Positions 1 to 4,966 of a stretch of DNA of 6,625 bases are shown piece by piece; the stretch's first letter is position 1, and each line of letters opens with the position of its first letter. Source of the DNA: Sphingomonadales bacterium UBA658 (GTDB lineage: Bacteria; Pseudomonadota; Alphaproteobacteria; Sphingomonadales; Sphingomonadaceae); contig DBOA01000001.1 of the NCBI GenBank assembly GCA_002299195.1, positions 1-6,625 on the forward strand, given 5' to 3'. The notes beneath the pieces are model-generated. The model was not told where the DNA came from and ran no database searches. It saw only the letters and a list, made by a program, of their open reading frames with translations. The position numbers and the translations under genes are program-made.

Positions 1-107
1 GCGACCATCCGCCCGTACAGATTGAGAATCTGGGTTAGTTCGCCTTTTTCAAAACCAATCTGGTTGAGCCGATTGGTTATCGGGAACGGCGTGATGATTG
101 CGCTCAA
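1..107 (-). CDS. DUF2794 family protein, N-terminal part (cut by left edge)
   Basis: This is the start of a minus-strand gene that leaves the window at base 1, with only 35 codons visible. The translated stretch IGFEKGELTQILNLYGRMV, residues 17-35, resembles the conserved N-terminal block of DUF2794, a small alphaproteobacterial family of unknown function. No ATG or GTG is available in this frame, and the best start is TTG at 107-105. That start overlaps the cysE stop (TGA 106-104) as TTGA, with an AAGG four bases upstream that could act as ribosome binding site. The overlap suggests translational coupling to cysE and one shared transcript. The N-terminus before the conserved block (MSAIITPFPITNRLNQ) is short and polar with no membrane segment. 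The family call rests on a short recognisable segment, the start codon is an inference, and no function can be given. Confidence 0.66.
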   Translation of the reverse strand, partial: MSAIITPFPITNRLNQIGFEKGELTQILNLYGRMV

Positions 108-826
108 CTGGCCTTGCTTCCCTTGCTCGCACGGGGCTTGACCGGCGTCGCAGCGGGCGTTCCATCACGTTCGGCCATCATGTCGGCGATAAGTTTGCGC
201 AGGGTTTCGATTTCACACTGCAGGATCTCGAGGCTTTGAGTCGCCGGGTCGAACATCTCCCGGCATGGCGTGCCATAAGGCATGAAGTCACGTGCATAGG
301 TTTCGGCCTGAACCAATGTCGAGCGCGCCTTTGGGCCAATCATAGTGGCGCCCGCCGGAACGTCATCTGTCACCACGGCAGCAGCGCCAATGCGCGCGCG
401 TTCGCCCACTGTGATTGGGCCAAGGATTTGCGCACCTGATCCAATGATAACATTGTCCAATATTGTGGGGTGCCGTTTGCCCGCCATCCCGTTGGTTGGG
501 TTGGTGCCACCCAATGTGACGTTCTGGTACATGGTGACATTGTCGCCAATCTCGGCCGTTTCACCAATCACGCTGAAACCATGGTCGAGGAAGAAATTGC
601 TCCCAATCTTGGCGCCGGGGTGGATGTCTATGCCCGTTAGGAACCGGGCGAAATGGTTCACCAACCGCGCAAGAAAAAACATCTGGCCAAGGAACAGCCA
701 ATGGGCGACACGGTGATAACCCACGGCCCATACGCCGGGGTACAGCAAGATTTCCCAGCGTGAGCGCGGCGCAGGATCACGTTCTTTGATCGAGTCGAGA
801 TATTCGATGAGATTTGAAATGAACAT
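104..826 (-). CDS. cysE: Serine O-acetyltransferase (CysE/EpsC type)
   Basis: The enzyme transfers acetyl from acetyl-CoA to L-serine, giving O-acetylserine, the first step of cytoplasmic cysteine synthesis. Of its 240 residues, about 1-62 form the helical N-terminal part and about 65-165 a left-handed beta-helix of hexapeptide repeats. The family's catalytic pair is present as Asp67 (GIDIHPGAKIG) and His82 (LDHG), 15 residues apart as in known SATs. VIGETAEIGDNVTMYQNVTLGG (86-107) and RHP (118-120) are also typical. After the beta-helix come FMPYGTPCRE and a probable coiled coil (about 199-221), ending in a Lys/Ala-rich tail, unlike the short C-terminus of E. coli CysE. I chose ATG 826-824 over the ATG at 856 because AGGG lies six bases upstream (836-833) and the longer form adds ten non-conserved residues. 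It is divergent from oxyR and overlaps the downstream DUF2794 gene. I saw no convincing promoter for it. Confidence 0.93.
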   Translation of the reverse strand: MFISNLIEYLDSIKERDPAPRSRWEILLYPGVWAVGYHRVAHWLFLGQMFFLARLVNHFARFLTGIDIHPGAKIGSNFFLDHGFSVIGETAEIGDNVTMYQNVTLGGTNPTNGMAGKRHPTILDNVIIGSGAQILGPITVGERARIGAAAVVTDDVPAGATMIGPKARSTLVQAETYARDFMPYGTPCREMFDPATQSLEILQCEIETLRKLIADMMAERDGTPAATPVKPRASKGSKAS

Positions 827-921
827 AGATGACCCTGCCGTCCCTACTGGGACCATTGAGCATCTAAGCTAAGACTTTCAAACGGGCATTTCCAGCAATC
901 TATGAACCTTTTCGCTAAATA

Positions 922-950
922 TTGCTAGAATCATCGTTAAAAACGATTAT
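922..950 (+). promoter_or_regulatory. Candidate oxyR promoter
   Basis: TTGCTA (922-927) and GATTAT (945-950) sit 17 bases apart and match the sigma-70 type -35 and -10 boxes at 4 of 6 positions each. Transcription would begin near 957, leaving a leader of roughly 24 bases before the ATG at 981. A start at 957 also rules out the upstream in-frame ATG at 951. A GANTC site (GAATC, 928-932), the target of the alphaproteobacterial CcrM methylase, lies in the spacer. Prediction by eye only. Confidence 0.4.
933..947. promoter_or_regulatory. Candidate OxyR operator: perfect 15-bp palindrome
   Basis: ATCGTT-AAA-AACGAT is a perfect inverted repeat. It can also be read as ATCG-N7-CGAT, with the same geometry as one OxyR half-unit (ATAG-N7-CTAT), and it fits the T-N11-A rule of LysR-type regulators. 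It lies in the spacer of the candidate oxyR promoter, so a regulator bound here would cover RNA polymerase, as expected for autoregulation. A second, weaker symmetry (ATTAT-N7-ATAAT, 946-962) abuts it. That OxyR itself binds here is inferred. Confidence 0.45.
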
Positions 951-980
951 ATGGCCCATAATAATAAACGGGGTCGATTT

Positions 981-1886
981 ATGAGCACCTATCTTCCAAC
1001 ATTGAAACAGCTGCAATATCTGGTCACGCTTCAGGAGCATGGCCATTTCGGTAAAGCTGCGGAGTCGTGCTTTGTCACGCAGTCCACGCTGTCCGCTGGG
1101 ATCCGCGAGCTGGAGTCGCTGCTTGGCCTGATGCTGGTGGAGCGCACACGGCGCGTCGTCCGCTTTACGCCACTGGGCAACAAGATGGTGACCAAGGCGC
1201 ACCGCATCTTACGTGAGGCGGAAGAGCTCGCCGAAATGGCGCGTTCCGCAGGCAAGCCACTTGCGGATGATTTGCGCATGAGCGTCATCCCAACGATAGC
1301 GCCTTTCCTGTTGCCGAAGTTGTTACCGGCATTGCGAAAAAAGTACCCCGATTTAAAGCTATACCTGCGGGAGGAAGCAAGCGCGGCTGCGGTCGAAGCA
1401 TTGCATCATGGTCAGGTCGACTGTGTCCTGCTGGCGCTTCCTTTTCCGGCGGGCGATGTCGAAAAAGCGCACCTGTTTAACGACGCATTATATGTTGCCT
1501 TTCCATTGGATGACCCGCGCGACCCACCCGAAAGCATTGAACCTGCGCTGATCGATGAAAACAGGCTTTTGTTGTTGGTCGATGGCCATTGTCTGAAGGA
1601 CCATGCACTGGCTGCTTGCAATAGGCCGGAACTGCGCGCAACCGCCATGATGCTGGGCACATCGCTGCACACGCTTGTGCAGATGGTGGACAATGGCTTG
1701 GGTCTGACCATCATTCCCGAAATGGCCGTCTCGGCTGGTCTATTGAACGGAACCGACGTTCAGGCGCGGCCGTTGAATGCGGACCATGCGAGCCGAGAAA
1801 TTGCGCTGATTTGGCGGACCAACAGCCCGCGCCGTGAGGAGTTCGAATTGCTTGCGGAGTCCCTGCGGGAACTGCACATAACGTAA
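981..1886 (+). CDS. oxyR: Hydrogen peroxide-sensing LysR-type regulator OxyR
   Basis: This cytoplasmic transcription factor switches antioxidant genes when peroxide oxidises a cysteine pair. The 301-residue protein (E. coli OxyR has 305) has an N-terminal winged helix-turn-helix, about residues 6-65 (LKQLQYLVTLQEHGHFGKAA, then VTQSTLSAGIRELE). The effector domain begins near residue 96. The OxyR hallmark is visible: DGHCLKDHALAAC places Cys204 and Cys213 nine residues apart, matching Cys199/Cys208 of E. coli, and is followed by GTSLHTLVQMV (226-236) and GLTIIPEMAV. An in-frame ATG at 951 exists but overlaps the putative -10 box and lacks a ribosome binding site. ATG 981 has GGGG at 970-973, seven bases upstream, and gives the usual N-terminus. 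It is divergent from cysE and convergent with moaE, with only 23 bases between stop codons and no clear hairpin terminator. The symmetric site in its promoter suggests autoregulation. Confidence 0.92.
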   Translation: MSTYLPTLKQLQYLVTLQEHGHFGKAAESCFVTQSTLSAGIRELESLLGLMLVERTRRVVRFTPLGNKMVTKAHRILREAEELAEMARSAGKPLADDLRMSVIPTIAPFLLPKLLPALRKKYPDLKLYLREEASAAAVEALHHGQVDCVLLALPFPAGDVEKAHLFNDALYVAFPLDDPRDPPESIEPALIDENRLLLLVDGHCLKDHALAACNRPELRATAMMLGTSLHTLVQMVDNGLGLTIIPEMAVSAGLLNGTDVQARPLNADHASREIALIWRTNSPRREEFELLAESLRELHIT

Positions 1887-1909
1887 CCGCTGATCCGCAA
1901 CCGGAGCCG

Positions 1910-2350
1910 TTAGGACCAGAGTGAAGACCTATCGTCGTCGCTGGATTTGGCATCAACCCAGACGGACGTGCCGTCTGCATAATGCTCTTTCTTCCAAAAT
2001 GGCGCGTCGGTTTTCAGGCGGTCAATCAGGAACGCCGTGGCCTCAAGCGCGTCCGCCCTGTGCCGCGACGCTGCGCCGACAACGACCACGGGTTCGCCCA
2101 CTGCAACGCGCCCGATCCGGTGCACAATCGCCGCACCAAGCAATGCCCAGCGGGCAAAGGCTTCATCGATTAACTGCATCAGGCTTGATTCCGTCATGCG
2201 GGGATAATGCTCAAGCTCAATCGCGGTCACGCCGCCATCGTCCCGCGATATGCCGGTAAAACTGGACACCGCACCGCCCCCCAAATCACTCAGCCCCGAC
2301 AGCGCAGCCTCCGTGCTGATCGGCTCATCGCTGATAAGGACGCGTTTCAT
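1910..2350 (-). CDS. moaE: Molybdopterin synthase catalytic (large) subunit MoaE
   Basis: MoaE joins two MoaD subunits to form the cytoplasmic heterotetramer that inserts two sulfurs into cyclic pyranopterin monophosphate to make molybdopterin. The 146-residue protein shows the family blocks in order: GAVSSFTGISRDDGG (26-40), ELEHYPRMTE (45-54), HRIGRVAVGE (77-86), SRHRADALEA (95-104) and LKTDAPFWKKE (112-122). Arg36, His97-Arg98, Lys113 and Lys120 have the same relative spacing as the functional residues Arg39, His103-Arg104, Lys119 and Lys126 of E. coli MoaE, so it should be active. Its ATG (2350-2348) overlaps the moaD stop as ATGA, the classic sign of translational coupling that would keep the two subunits balanced. 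It is the last gene of the pgsA-moaD-moaE group. A polar tail (DDDRSSLWS) ends the protein. Confidence 0.95.
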   Translation of the reverse strand: MKRVLISDEPISTEAALSGLSDLGGGAVSSFTGISRDDGGVTAIELEHYPRMTESSLMQLIDEAFARWALLGAAIVHRIGRVAVGEPVVVVGAASRHRADALEATAFLIDRLKTDAPFWKKEHYADGTSVWVDAKSSDDDRSSLWS

Positions 2351-2598
2351 CCGCCGGTCACTGGCGGGAAAATTGCAAGCTCATGTGCATCGCCAAGTGC
2401 GGCATCCAACGGCACCATAGCTTGGTCCAAAGCGAAACGAAGCCGCGCCTTGTCTTGAAAGGCCAGCGCATGACCGGATGACTGACCGGCCAGCCAGTCA
2501 ATGGCGTCATGAATATTGCGCACATGTGCCGGCAGATCACATGTTTCGGAGGCCACACCAATGGCCTCGCGAACCGCCGCAAAATAGACCAGCCTCAT
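2347..2598 (-). CDS. moaD: Molybdopterin synthase sulfur-carrier (small) subunit MoaD
   Basis: MoaD is a ubiquitin-fold sulfur carrier whose C-terminal glycine becomes a thiocarboxylate, after adenylation by MoeB, and donates sulfur in the MoaE active site. The 83-residue product has the usual family length (about 81), a typical start (MRLVYFAAVREAIG), a beta-grasp core ending in HELAIFPPVTGG, and the essential terminal Gly-Gly at 82-83. It starts four bases after the pgsA stop and its own stop overlaps the moaE ATG, so the three genes should share one transcript. I see no strong Shine-Dalgarno sequence upstream (GGATTGACCAG precedes the ATG), so translation may depend on ribosomes arriving from pgsA. 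The C-terminal Gly-Gly together with the adjacent moaE makes the assignment firm despite the short length. Confidence 0.94.
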   Translation of the reverse strand: MRLVYFAAVREAIGVASETCDLPAHVRNIHDAIDWLAGQSSGHALAFQDKARLRFALDQAMVPLDAALGDAHELAIFPPVTGG

Positions 2599-2602
2599 CT
2601 GG

Positions 2603-3175
2603 TCAATCCATATGCTTTATGCCGACGCGCAGATAATCCCAGCCGGTAATCATGGTCAGCACCGCGGCGATCCACAGCAGCGCCAGTGCGGCTTGCTTCA
2701 GCAACAACCAGTCCGGCAAGGCGCCCGCCAAAATGATGCCGCCAAGCGAAACAAGTTGAAACGTCGTCTTCCATTTGGCGAGTTTCGAAACCGGTACCGA
2801 AATCTGCAGGCCAGCCAAAAATTCGCGCAGGCCCGATACGATCATTTCACGCAGTAAAATGATGAGGGCCGCAATGACATGCCAACCGTCGACATCACGC
2901 GTGAACACCAACATCAAAATGACAGCGGCGACCATGATCTTATCGGCGATGGGATCAAGGAAAACGCCCAATTTCGACACTGTCCCCTGCGCCCGCGCAA
3001 GGTAGCCATCGAAATAATCGGTAATCGCCATCAGGCAGTACAATATGAATGCAAAGCCATAATCCAGCGGCACCGGTTGAATGCCGATCTGCTTGGCACC
3101 GGGCCACAGCAAAAAGACGAGGATGGGCACAGCAAGAATGCGCGACAAGGTCAGGAGGTTGGGTAAGCTAAGCAT
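2603..3175 (-). CDS. pgsA: CDP-diacylglycerol-glycerol-3-phosphate 3-phosphatidyltransferase PgsA
   Basis: This inner-membrane enzyme condenses CDP-diacylglycerol with glycerol-3-phosphate to phosphatidylglycerophosphate, the committed step to phosphatidylglycerol and cardiolipin. The full CDP-alcohol phosphotransferase motif is present: Asp53, Asp56-Gly57, Ala60-Arg61, Gly70, Asp74 and Asp78, with the expected spacing, so the active site is intact. The start MLSLPNLLTLSRILAVP is typical of PgsA. Hydrophobic stretches near residues 8-25, 39-52, 79-92, 98-108, 138-152 and 158-176 fit a multi-span membrane protein of 190 residues (E. coli PgsA is 182). No good ribosome binding site precedes the ATG (ctattgctattgg lies before it), so initiation may be weak or the mRNA nearly leaderless. 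It heads the operon with moaD and moaE and is divergent from an LplT-like transporter gene. The arrangement pgsA-moaD-moaE, often behind uvrC, is known from other alphaproteobacteria. uvrC is not upstream here. Confidence 0.95.
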   Translation of the reverse strand: MLSLPNLLTLSRILAVPILVFLLWPGAKQIGIQPVPLDYGFAFILYCLMAITDYFDGYLARAQGTVSKLGVFLDPIADKIMVAAVILMLVFTRDVDGWHVIAALIILLREMIVSGLREFLAGLQISVPVSKLAKWKTTFQLVSLGGIILAGALPDWLLLKQAALALLWIAAVLTMITGWDYLRVGIKHMD

Positions 3176-3216
3176 CCAATAGCAATAGCGCGATGTGCTA
3201 GCAAAATCACGCGGCT

Positions 3217-3236
3217 ATTTCACCGTCACATGAAAT
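3217..3236. promoter_or_regulatory. Inverted repeat in the pgsA / MFS divergent intergenic region
   Basis: ATTTCA-N8-TGAAAT is a perfect dyad with 6-bp arms in the 129-base gap between the two divergent starts. It lies 42 bases from the pgsA ATG and about 70 bases from the MFS start, a placement that would suit a shared operator. I found no convincing -35/-10 pair for either gene and know no regulator with this motif. It may be chance. Confidence 0.22.
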
Positions 3237-3304
3237 GCACTTTGCCATGATAGGGCTGGGCCGCTAAGGCTCCGATACCGTCCGCATGGGAAGTGCAAAA
3301 ACCA

Positions 3305-4588
3305 ATGGCCACGACAATGTCCCTGTTGAACAAGCGCAGATTTTTGCCGCTTTTCGTCACCCAGTTCCTGAATGCCTTCAACGACAATTTTTACAAGATG
3401 GCCATGGTCATTTTGGTGACGTACGAAATCTATTCGGACCCGACCCAAGAAGCGAATTTTAACGCCATCGCGGGCGCGCTGTTCATATTACCCTTTTTCC
3501 TGTTTTCCGCGCTTGCGGGGCAATTGGCCGATACCATTGAAAAGACGCGCGTCATTCGCATGGTCAAGACAGCCGAGATTTTTATCATGATCTTCGGTGC
3601 AGCGGGTATTTACCTGCACAATATACCGATGATGCTCGTCGCATTGTTCGCAATGGGCGTGCATTCCACCTTCTTTGGCCCAATTAAATATGCGATTTTG
3701 CCCCAGCATCTTAAAGAAGATGAGGTTTTGGGCGGAACGGGCCTTGTCGAAGCCGGGACCTATCTCGCCATCTTGGGTGGGACGATCGCGGGCGGGATCA
3801 TTCCTGGAAAGATTGCCGGCGTAGGGATTATCCTTGTTGCGATCATCGGACGCGTGACCGCGCAATCTGTTCCGCTTGCACCGCCCGAAAGCGATGCTCC
3901 AATCGCCAAAATGGACTGGAACATCTTTCGCAGCAGCTGGCGACTGGTGCGCGACACCATGCACATACCCCGCCTATTTTTGGCGATCATGGCAATCAGC
4001 TTTTTCTGGGGCGTTGGCGCTGTCCTTGGGTCAATTTTCCCGCCCATGGTCAAAAACGCAATCGGCGGCGACAACACTGTCGCGACCTTGTTTACCGCGT
4101 TCTTCTCCATCGGCATCGCCATTGGCTCAGTCGCCGTCAACCGCATGCTGAATGGCACAGTGTCGGCAAAATATGCGCCGATTTCAGTCATCATAATGGG
4201 TCTGTTCGTCCTGGATCTTTGGTGGACGGTCAGCCACTGGCAACCCATCGGGTCAGAGCTGATAGATTGGTGGCAGTTTCTGACGCTAGGCTATGGCGAG
4301 CGTATGATTGTCGATCTTCTGGGTATTTCCATCGCGGGGGGCATGTTTGTCGTCCCGCTCTACGCGTTTCTGACAACGACGGTTGCAAAGTCGCAAACCG
4401 CCCGCACCATTGCCGCCAATAACATCGTGAATTCCGGCGCGATGGTGATTGGTGCTGTGATTTACAGCCTTCTCGTCAGCGCAGGCGTGAGCATTCCCGA
4501 CACGCTGTTCATGATTGCTGCGGCCTGCCTTGTTTCGGCATGGATTTCGTGGAAGCTGCACAAGGCGTGCGACCCCGTCGCCGCCTAA
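3305..4588 (+). CDS. MFS transporter, lysophospholipid transporter (LplT)-like
   Basis: This inner-membrane carrier belongs to the major facilitator family, closest in style to LplT, which flips lysophospholipids to the cytoplasmic leaflet for reacylation. The 427 residues are largely hydrophobic, fitting about 12 helices. Family-type blocks include FLNAFNDNFYKMAM (21-34), the loop GQLADTIEKTR (72-82), FFGPIKYAILPQHL (123-136), the segment GTGLVEAGTYLAILGGTIAGG (144-164) and ARTIAANNIVNSGAM (366-380). A hydrophilic central loop lies near 188-220. In many bacteria this domain is fused to a PlsC-like acyltransferase and an acyl-ACP synthetase (LplT-Aas). Here it ends after the transporter, and neither partner is in the window. 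The start is uncertain: ATG 3305 has GGGAAG about 11 bases upstream, GTG 3293 would add four residues, and ATG 3317 remains possible. It is divergent from pgsA, which supports a phospholipid role, but the substrate is inferred. Confidence 0.82.
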   Translation: MATTMSLLNKRRFLPLFVTQFLNAFNDNFYKMAMVILVTYEIYSDPTQEANFNAIAGALFILPFFLFSALAGQLADTIEKTRVIRMVKTAEIFIMIFGAAGIYLHNIPMMLVALFAMGVHSTFFGPIKYAILPQHLKEDEVLGGTGLVEAGTYLAILGGTIAGGIIPGKIAGVGIILVAIIGRVTAQSVPLAPPESDAPIAKMDWNIFRSSWRLVRDTMHIPRLFLAIMAISFFWGVGAVLGSIFPPMVKNAIGGDNTVATLFTAFFSIGIAIGSVAVNRMLNGTVSAKYAPISVIIMGLFVLDLWWTVSHWQPIGSELIDWWQFLTLGYGERMIVDLLGISIAGGMFVVPLYAFLTTTVAKSQTARTIAANNIVNSGAMVIGAVIYSLLVSAGVSIPDTLFMIAAACLVSAWISWKLHKACDPVAA

Positions 4589-4591
4589 CAG

Positions 4592-4783
4592 TCAGGCAAT
4601 ATAGCTGCTTATTGCGACAAAAAACGCACTGAAGCTGAGCATAAACAAATGCGTATCCTCCCTGCGCCACCACGATGTGGGGCGTGGCGCGATGACGGCG
4701 TGCGTCATCTGTGGTGGGGGAAGCATCTGCCGAAGGGGGTGGCGGGCAGCTTCGTTGTGACCGACTAATCTTCTTTTCATCAT
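4592..4783 (-). CDS. Possible small tail-anchored membrane protein (63 aa, hypothetical)
   Basis: I do not recognise this 63-codon frame, but it has features of a real gene. The N-terminal two thirds are polar and basic (MMKRRLVGHNEAARHPLRQM). The end, after WWRRED, is a clean hydrophobic segment, THLFMLSFSAFFVAISSYIA (44-63), running to the last residue. That layout suggests a single-span protein with its N-terminus inside. It fills a gap that otherwise has no gene and is convergent with the MFS gene, with only three bases between stop codons. Against it, no Shine-Dalgarno sequence precedes ATG 4783 or the neighbouring ATG 4780. Internal ATGs at 4726 and 4708 are possible but equally unsupported. 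A run of inverted repeats lies inside the frame. A weak minus-strand promoter that includes a CtrA-like half-site lies just upstream. Function unknown. Confidence 0.4.
   Translation of the reverse strand: MMKRRLVGHNEAARHPLRQMLPPPQMTHAVIAPRPTSWWRREDTHLFMLSFSAFFVAISSYIA
4664..4717. repeat. Nested and adjoining inverted repeats
   Basis: Three perfect 7-bp inverted repeats are packed into 54 bases. GCGCCAC (4664-4670) pairs with GTGGCGC (4684-4690). GATGACG (4691-4697) pairs with CGTCATC (4703-4709) around a five-base loop. CCACCAC (4667-4673) pairs with GTGGTGG (4711-4717) and can extend through GATG/CATC past one bulged base. The foldings are mutually exclusive. No T-run follows on either strand, so this is not a standard intrinsic terminator, although it could still stop or stabilise the MFS transcript. 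It overlaps the possible small minus-strand gene. Confidence 0.6.
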
Positions 4784-4792
4784 GATCAGGCG

Positions 4793-4807
4793 TTAACGTT
4801 TTGTTAG
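4793..4807 (+). promoter_or_regulatory. Near-consensus CtrA-like site (TTAA-N7-TTAG)
   Basis: TTAACGTTTTGTTAG differs at one base from the CtrA consensus TTAA-N7-TTAA. It lies 10 to 24 bases upstream of the ATG of the possible small minus-strand gene, about where its transcript would begin. CtrA is the cell-cycle and motility regulator found across most Alphaproteobacteria. Binding here is inferred from the motif alone. Confidence 0.35.
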
Positions 4808-4808
4808 G

Positions 4809-4837
4809 CATAATGGCCATGCCAAAAGATGGTTAAA
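4809..4837 (-). promoter_or_regulatory. Weak minus-strand promoter with CtrA-like half-site over -35
   Basis: On the minus strand TTTAAC (4837-4832) stands 16 bases before CATTAT (4815-4810), a possible though poor -35/-10 pair. The octamer TTAACCAT, a known CtrA half-site, occupies 4836-4829 on the minus strand and so overlaps the -35 box, as at CtrA-activated promoters in Caulobacter. A GGCAT-N7-ATGCC dyad (4807-4823) covers the -10. Transcription would start near 4803 and read into the small gene at 4783. Confidence 0.3.
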
Positions 4838-4853
4838 GGGGGACCCAAATTCG

Positions 4854-4874
4854 ACTGTCCCGATCTGCGACAGT
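4854..4874. promoter_or_regulatory. Dyad ACTGTC-N9-GACAGT
   Basis: A perfect 6-bp inverted repeat with a nine-base spacer gives a 21-bp symmetric element between the two candidate promoters of this intergenic region. It could be an operator or a small hairpin. I do not recognise the motif. Confidence 0.25.
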
Positions 4875-4887
4875 TATTGACGTGTTT

Positions 4888-4895
4888 TTAACCAT
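4888..4895 (+). promoter_or_regulatory. CtrA-like half-site TTAACCAT
   Basis: This is a perfect copy of the octamer TTAACCAT on the plus strand, in opposite orientation to the copy at 4829-4836. It lies 15 bases upstream of the candidate -35 box of qor. The second TTAA of a full site is absent (CCGC follows at the expected distance). Confidence 0.3.
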
Positions 4896-4910
4896 ATTCC
4901 GCAGCACGGG

Positions 4911-4940
4911 TTGGCGGCCTGCCACTGGCTCTGTTAGGAT
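4911..4940 (+). promoter_or_regulatory. Candidate qor promoter
   Basis: TTGGCG (4911-4916) and TAGGAT (4935-4940), 18 bases apart, each match the sigma-70 consensus at 4 of 6 positions. Transcription would start near 4947, giving a leader of about 20 bases that contains the AGGAG ribosome binding site. That would exclude the upstream in-frame ATG at 4943 as a start. Confidence 0.42.
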
Positions 4941-4966
4941 GCATGCAACAAACAGGAGTTCTCCCG

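Noticed and set aside
98..716. Plus-strand frames opposite cysE
   Set aside because: The minus-strand cysE product has intact catalytic residues and repeats. These frames are shadows.
951..980. Upstream ATG for oxyR giving ten extra residues
   Set aside because: There is no ribosome binding site, and it sits directly after the putative -10 box, upstream of the expected transcript start. ATG 981 has GGGG at seven bases.
1887..1909. Possible bidirectional terminator between oxyR and moaE
   Set aside because: The 23-base gap and its flanks hold only imperfect pairing between AACCGC and GCCGTT and no T-run, so a hairpin terminator cannot be supported.
1921..2458. Plus-strand frames opposite moaE and moaD
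   Set aside because: They show no domains, while the minus-strand genes carry complete active-site motifs and overlap as an operon.
3488..4248. Two minus-strand open frames (158 and 162 codons) opposite the MFS gene
   Set aside because: They mirror hydrophobic codons of the transporter and resemble no known protein.
4509..4820. 103-codon minus-strand frame overlapping the end of the MFS gene
   Set aside because: It runs into the MFS coding region and has no hydrophobic or domain pattern. The other minus-strand frame, ending at 4592, is more protein-like.
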